Source: Nitrospirota bacterium
Lineage (GTDB): Bacteria > Nitrospirota > Nitrospiria > Nitrospirales > UBA8639
Assembly: GCA_003696975.1 (NCBI GenBank)
Contig: RFGT01000145.1
Coordinates: forward strand, 1-37,669
Reading direction: 5' to 3'
DNA length: 37,669 bases
This document shows positions 35,081 to 37,669 of this stretch, piece by piece (the stretch's first letter is position 1; every line of letters begins with the position of its first letter). The notes under the pieces were generated by a model. It made no database searches. It was not told the origin of the DNA and worked only from the letters and a program-made list of their open reading frames with translations. A program made the position numbers and the translations under genes.

Positions 35081-35401
35081 ATGCTGAGGCTTTGGCCTCG
35101 AGTTGCGAGAATGGTCGTCGTTAGTCTTCTCGTGATGGGGTTTTTGTTCAGTTGTGTCAGGATGGAGGGAGGGAGTGCCCCTGTGCCAGGGTGGCATTCT
35201 CAGGCGGCGGCACAGGAAAATAGAGTGCATATGCCTATGGCAGAAGGGCGGCAAGGTCCTTCCTTGTCATTGGTTCCCCATTCTTCGCCCCAATCATCCC
35301 AGGCACTAGAAAGAGCCGATCAGAGACTTGATCGAAGAACCCAGAAAAAGTTGCTCTTGGTCTTGCTGCTGCTCGGTGCCGCTGCAGAGAAGCACCGGTA
35401 G
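35081..35401 (+). CDS. Putative small lipoprotein with C-terminal hydrophobic segment
   Basis: MLRLWPRVARMVVVSLLVMGFLFSC resembles a type II signal peptide; weakly supported, in frame with ORF 34970-35401. Confidence 0.4.
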   Translation: MLRLWPRVARMVVVSLLVMGFLFSCVRMEGGSAPVPGWHSQAAAQENRVHMPMAEGRQGPSLSLVPHSSPQSSQALERADQRLDRRTQKKLLLVLLLLGAAAEKHR

Positions 35402-35403
35402 CC

Positions 35404-37161
35404 TCATCGCTGCTGGCGCATGCGGACGCTCCGCAGCCGATTGAGTGCCGCAGCGATCTCCAATGGACGGGGTCGGGCAAAGTTACCCGGATGGTGGCCT
35501 GCGCGGTGGAAAGGATCGAGAAGGTCCAATCCTTCCTTGTCGAATAGCTGGTCGATGGCTCGGACGATCTCGCGGACAGGCTGTTTGTCATCCATGAATC
35601 GTTGCGCTGCCAGATGAATAGCACAACCAATGGCCCGGGTCTGGCTTATGTCCACAAGTTGTTCAACGGCATGGAGGTCAAGAGTTTCCTCGCCGAAAAG
35701 GATAAGATCGAGCGCCTTCGTGTCGATTTTCACCTCGCGCCGTCCTCGTGAGGGATCAATGCTTTCAGCCAGCGGAATGCGCGGGACGAGTGGAGGCATA
35801 GCAAAAGGAACCTCCCTCTGCCTATTCGTCCCCAGGGTTTTGGCAATATGGTGGGCCTCCTGGGTGACATCATGTGGGAGGTATTCACGCATCATGATCA
35901 CCGTGTCCGCGACGTCGAAATAATCGCCGCACCCTCCCATGACCAAGATAGTTGAAACGCCATAGGTCTGGTAGAGTTCCCGAACACGGTCGAGAAACGG
36001 CGTGATCGGCTCGTGCGCCTTGTTGACCAAGGCCTGCATGCGTGCATCCCGCACCATGAAATTGGTGGCCGAGGTATCCTCATCAAGCAAGAGAGCCGTG
36101 GCACCCACCTCCAAAGCTTCCAAAATCGAGGCCGCTTGACTAGTGCTACCGCTGGCATTATCCGTGCTGAATTGGGTGGTATCCTGTCCAAACGGCAGGT
36201 TTGTAATGAATCCGCTAATATCGACCCGTTCAATCCGGCGGCCATCCTCAGCCCGAATTTTCATTGCTTCTCGGGAAGTAACCACCCATTCCCGTCCATC
36301 GCCGGGAATATGAGGATACACACCTCGTTCCAATGCTCGAAGCAATGTGGATTTCCCGTGATAGCCGCCTCCTACAATGAGCGTGACCCCTTTGGGGATG
36401 CCCATGCCGGTGATCGTTGTGGTCCGGTGCCCCAGGTGGTCAATGGGATTGGGTAGAGAAAATGTCACCCGCAGGGAGTCTGGCGAGCGGAAGGGCTGGA
36501 CCTGGCCGCTTACAAGCGGCTTCTCAGAGGCCCCGCTGGCGCGAGGAAGAATGGCCCCGTCGCCCACAAAGGCGATCAGGCCCCGCTCATCGAGCTGGGA
36601 TCGAATGGCCTCCTGATTCTCAACACAGGAGACAAAGCGCTCGCCTTCGGCATAATCAAGCTGATTCCAGCACAGCCCCTGGTGGACGATCTGGGGCAGT
36701 TCTTGACAGAGCATGGCCTCGGCTTGCCGGCCCAAGATGGTGCGGCCTTGAGCAGGTAAGCCAACGTGCAGGCGCGCCTCAACCCACTGGTCGGTGATAA
36801 CTACCGCGGTACGCTCGAGAACCTCCTGCCCTCCCACGTCGATCGCTATCAGCCCGCTTTTTCCCATTCCGCGGTGACCGTGACTGATCTGGCGGATGGC
36901 CCGATGGACCGTGCGAGTGAGGAAGTCTTGGAGAGCAATGCGGCGGACCCTATTGGCGAATAAGCTGCTGGGAAGGCCAGCCACGGATTGGGGTACGCGC
37001 ACGCGGATTTTGGATGGCGAGGCGAATGGGTCCCCCTGCACGTGGTCAATGAATAATACAAAGCGTTCATGTCGGAACGCGCCTTCGATATCTTTGTATG
37101 CCTTGTAGCCTCGACCGTCGAGACGAGCGAGTGTATGACGCAACTGTTCAAAGGAAAGCAT
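35404..37161 (-). CDS. ABC-class ATPase domain protein (predicted P-loop ATPase, PF09818-like)
   Basis: GVTLIVGGGYHGKSTLLRALERGVYPHIPGDGREWVVT (Walker A), ATALLLDEDTSATNFMVRD (Walker B region), TILVMGGCGDYFDVADTVIMM. Start taken at MLSFEQ. Confidence 0.92.
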   Translation of the reverse strand: MLSFEQLRHTLARLDGRGYKAYKDIEGAFRHERFVLFIDHVQGDPFASPSKIRVRVPQSVAGLPSSLFANRVRRIALQDFLTRTVHRAIRQISHGHRGMGKSGLIAIDVGGQEVLERTAVVITDQWVEARLHVGLPAQGRTILGRQAEAMLCQELPQIVHQGLCWNQLDYAEGERFVSCVENQEAIRSQLDERGLIAFVGDGAILPRASGASEKPLVSGQVQPFRSPDSLRVTFSLPNPIDHLGHRTTTITGMGIPKGVTLIVGGGYHGKSTLLRALERGVYPHIPGDGREWVVTSREAMKIRAEDGRRIERVDISGFITNLPFGQDTTQFSTDNASGSTSQAASILEALEVGATALLLDEDTSATNFMVRDARMQALVNKAHEPITPFLDRVRELYQTYGVSTILVMGGCGDYFDVADTVIMMREYLPHDVTQEAHHIAKTLGTNRQREVPFAMPPLVPRIPLAESIDPSRGRREVKIDTKALDLILFGEETLDLHAVEQLVDISQTRAIGCAIHLAAQRFMDDKQPVREIVRAIDQLFDKEGLDLLDPFHRAGHHPGNFARPRPLEIAAALNRLRSVRMRQQR

Positions 37162-37203
37162 CGTTCTCACCTCAAGGAGCAAAAACCACTAAATGAGTCT
37201 TCC

Positions 37204-37669
37204 TTACCGTGGAAGCGCAGGTTGTTGTTGAGTCAAGCAATGGAGCGTGCCGAATCCCCACACCACATCTCCTGCATGGATGCCCACGACTGTCCGATCG
37301 GGAAACAGCTCGCTCAAAATCCCCAGAGCCTCTCGATCGTGTGGATCATTGAACGTGGGAACGAGCACCACCGTGTTACCAATATAAAAATTGGCATAAC
37401 TGGCTGGCAAGCGATATCCGTCAAATACAAGAGGAGCGGGCATCGGCAAGGGGATGACTTCGAGACGAGAGCCATCTGCCAATCGCTGTCCTTCAAGTCG
37501 TTCCCGGTTCTCAGCCAACGGGCGATAGTTGACATCAGAGGGGTTTGACTCCTGGCACAGGACCACAGTGCAAGGTCCCACGAAACGGCAGACATCGTCG
37601 ATATGTCCATGGGTGTCATCGCCGGCAATACCCTGCCCCAACCATATGACATTTGTGATACCGAGAGCA
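37204..37669 (-). CDS. aguA: Agmatine deiminase (peptidyl-arginine deiminase family), C-terminal part, truncated by window end
   Basis: LGITNVIWLGQGIAGDDTHGHIDDVCRFV, NFYIGNTVVLVPTFNDPHDREAL, LHCLTQQQP (catalytic Cys region). Frame open to the window end. Confidence 0.88.
   Translation of the reverse strand, partial: ALGITNVIWLGQGIAGDDTHGHIDDVCRFVGPCTVVLCQESNPSDVNYRPLAENRERLEGQRLADGSRLEVIPLPMPAPLVFDGYRLPASYANFYIGNTVVLVPTFNDPHDREALGILSELFPDRTVVGIHAGDVVWGFGTLHCLTQQQPALPR

Overview
The window is gene-dense, with roughly 28 supported CDS and no rRNA, tRNA, CRISPR array or IS element that I could support. The gene content looks like a Nitrospirota/Nitrospira-type chromosome; this is an inference from families, not a database match. 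From left to right: the 3' end of a GT9 heptosyltransferase; argS; tgt-yajC-secD-secF; a multi-PAS histidine kinase overlapping a sigma54-type response regulator; a convergent WD40 protein; and then a ~14 kb co-oriented respiratory accessory block (about 12.5-26.9 kb). That block encodes an HExxH/zinc-ribbon protein, a Tat-motif polyferredoxin, a TorD-type chaperone, two ethylbenzene-dehydrogenase-type heme-b (NxrC-like) subunits, a cobalamin-type radical SAM protein, a polytopic membrane protein, a TPR protein, TatA, an NHL propeller, a PDZ protein and two paralogous pentaheme cytochromes c. After the block come ilvD (convergent), HpnM/MlaC-, MlaA/VacJ- and HpnN-like envelope lipid transport genes, a RuBisCO-like protein lacking catalytic residues, a putative small lipoprotein, an ABC-class ATPase and the C-terminal part of an agmatine deiminase. 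The main items to follow up are the respiratory block that has maturation and electron-transfer parts but no molybdopterin catalytic subunit, a 16-A homopolymer inside argS with stops in both alternative frames, paired direct repeats upstream of the NxrC-like and radical SAM genes, a four-Cys linker in the NtrC-type regulator, and the diverged RuBisCO-like protein.
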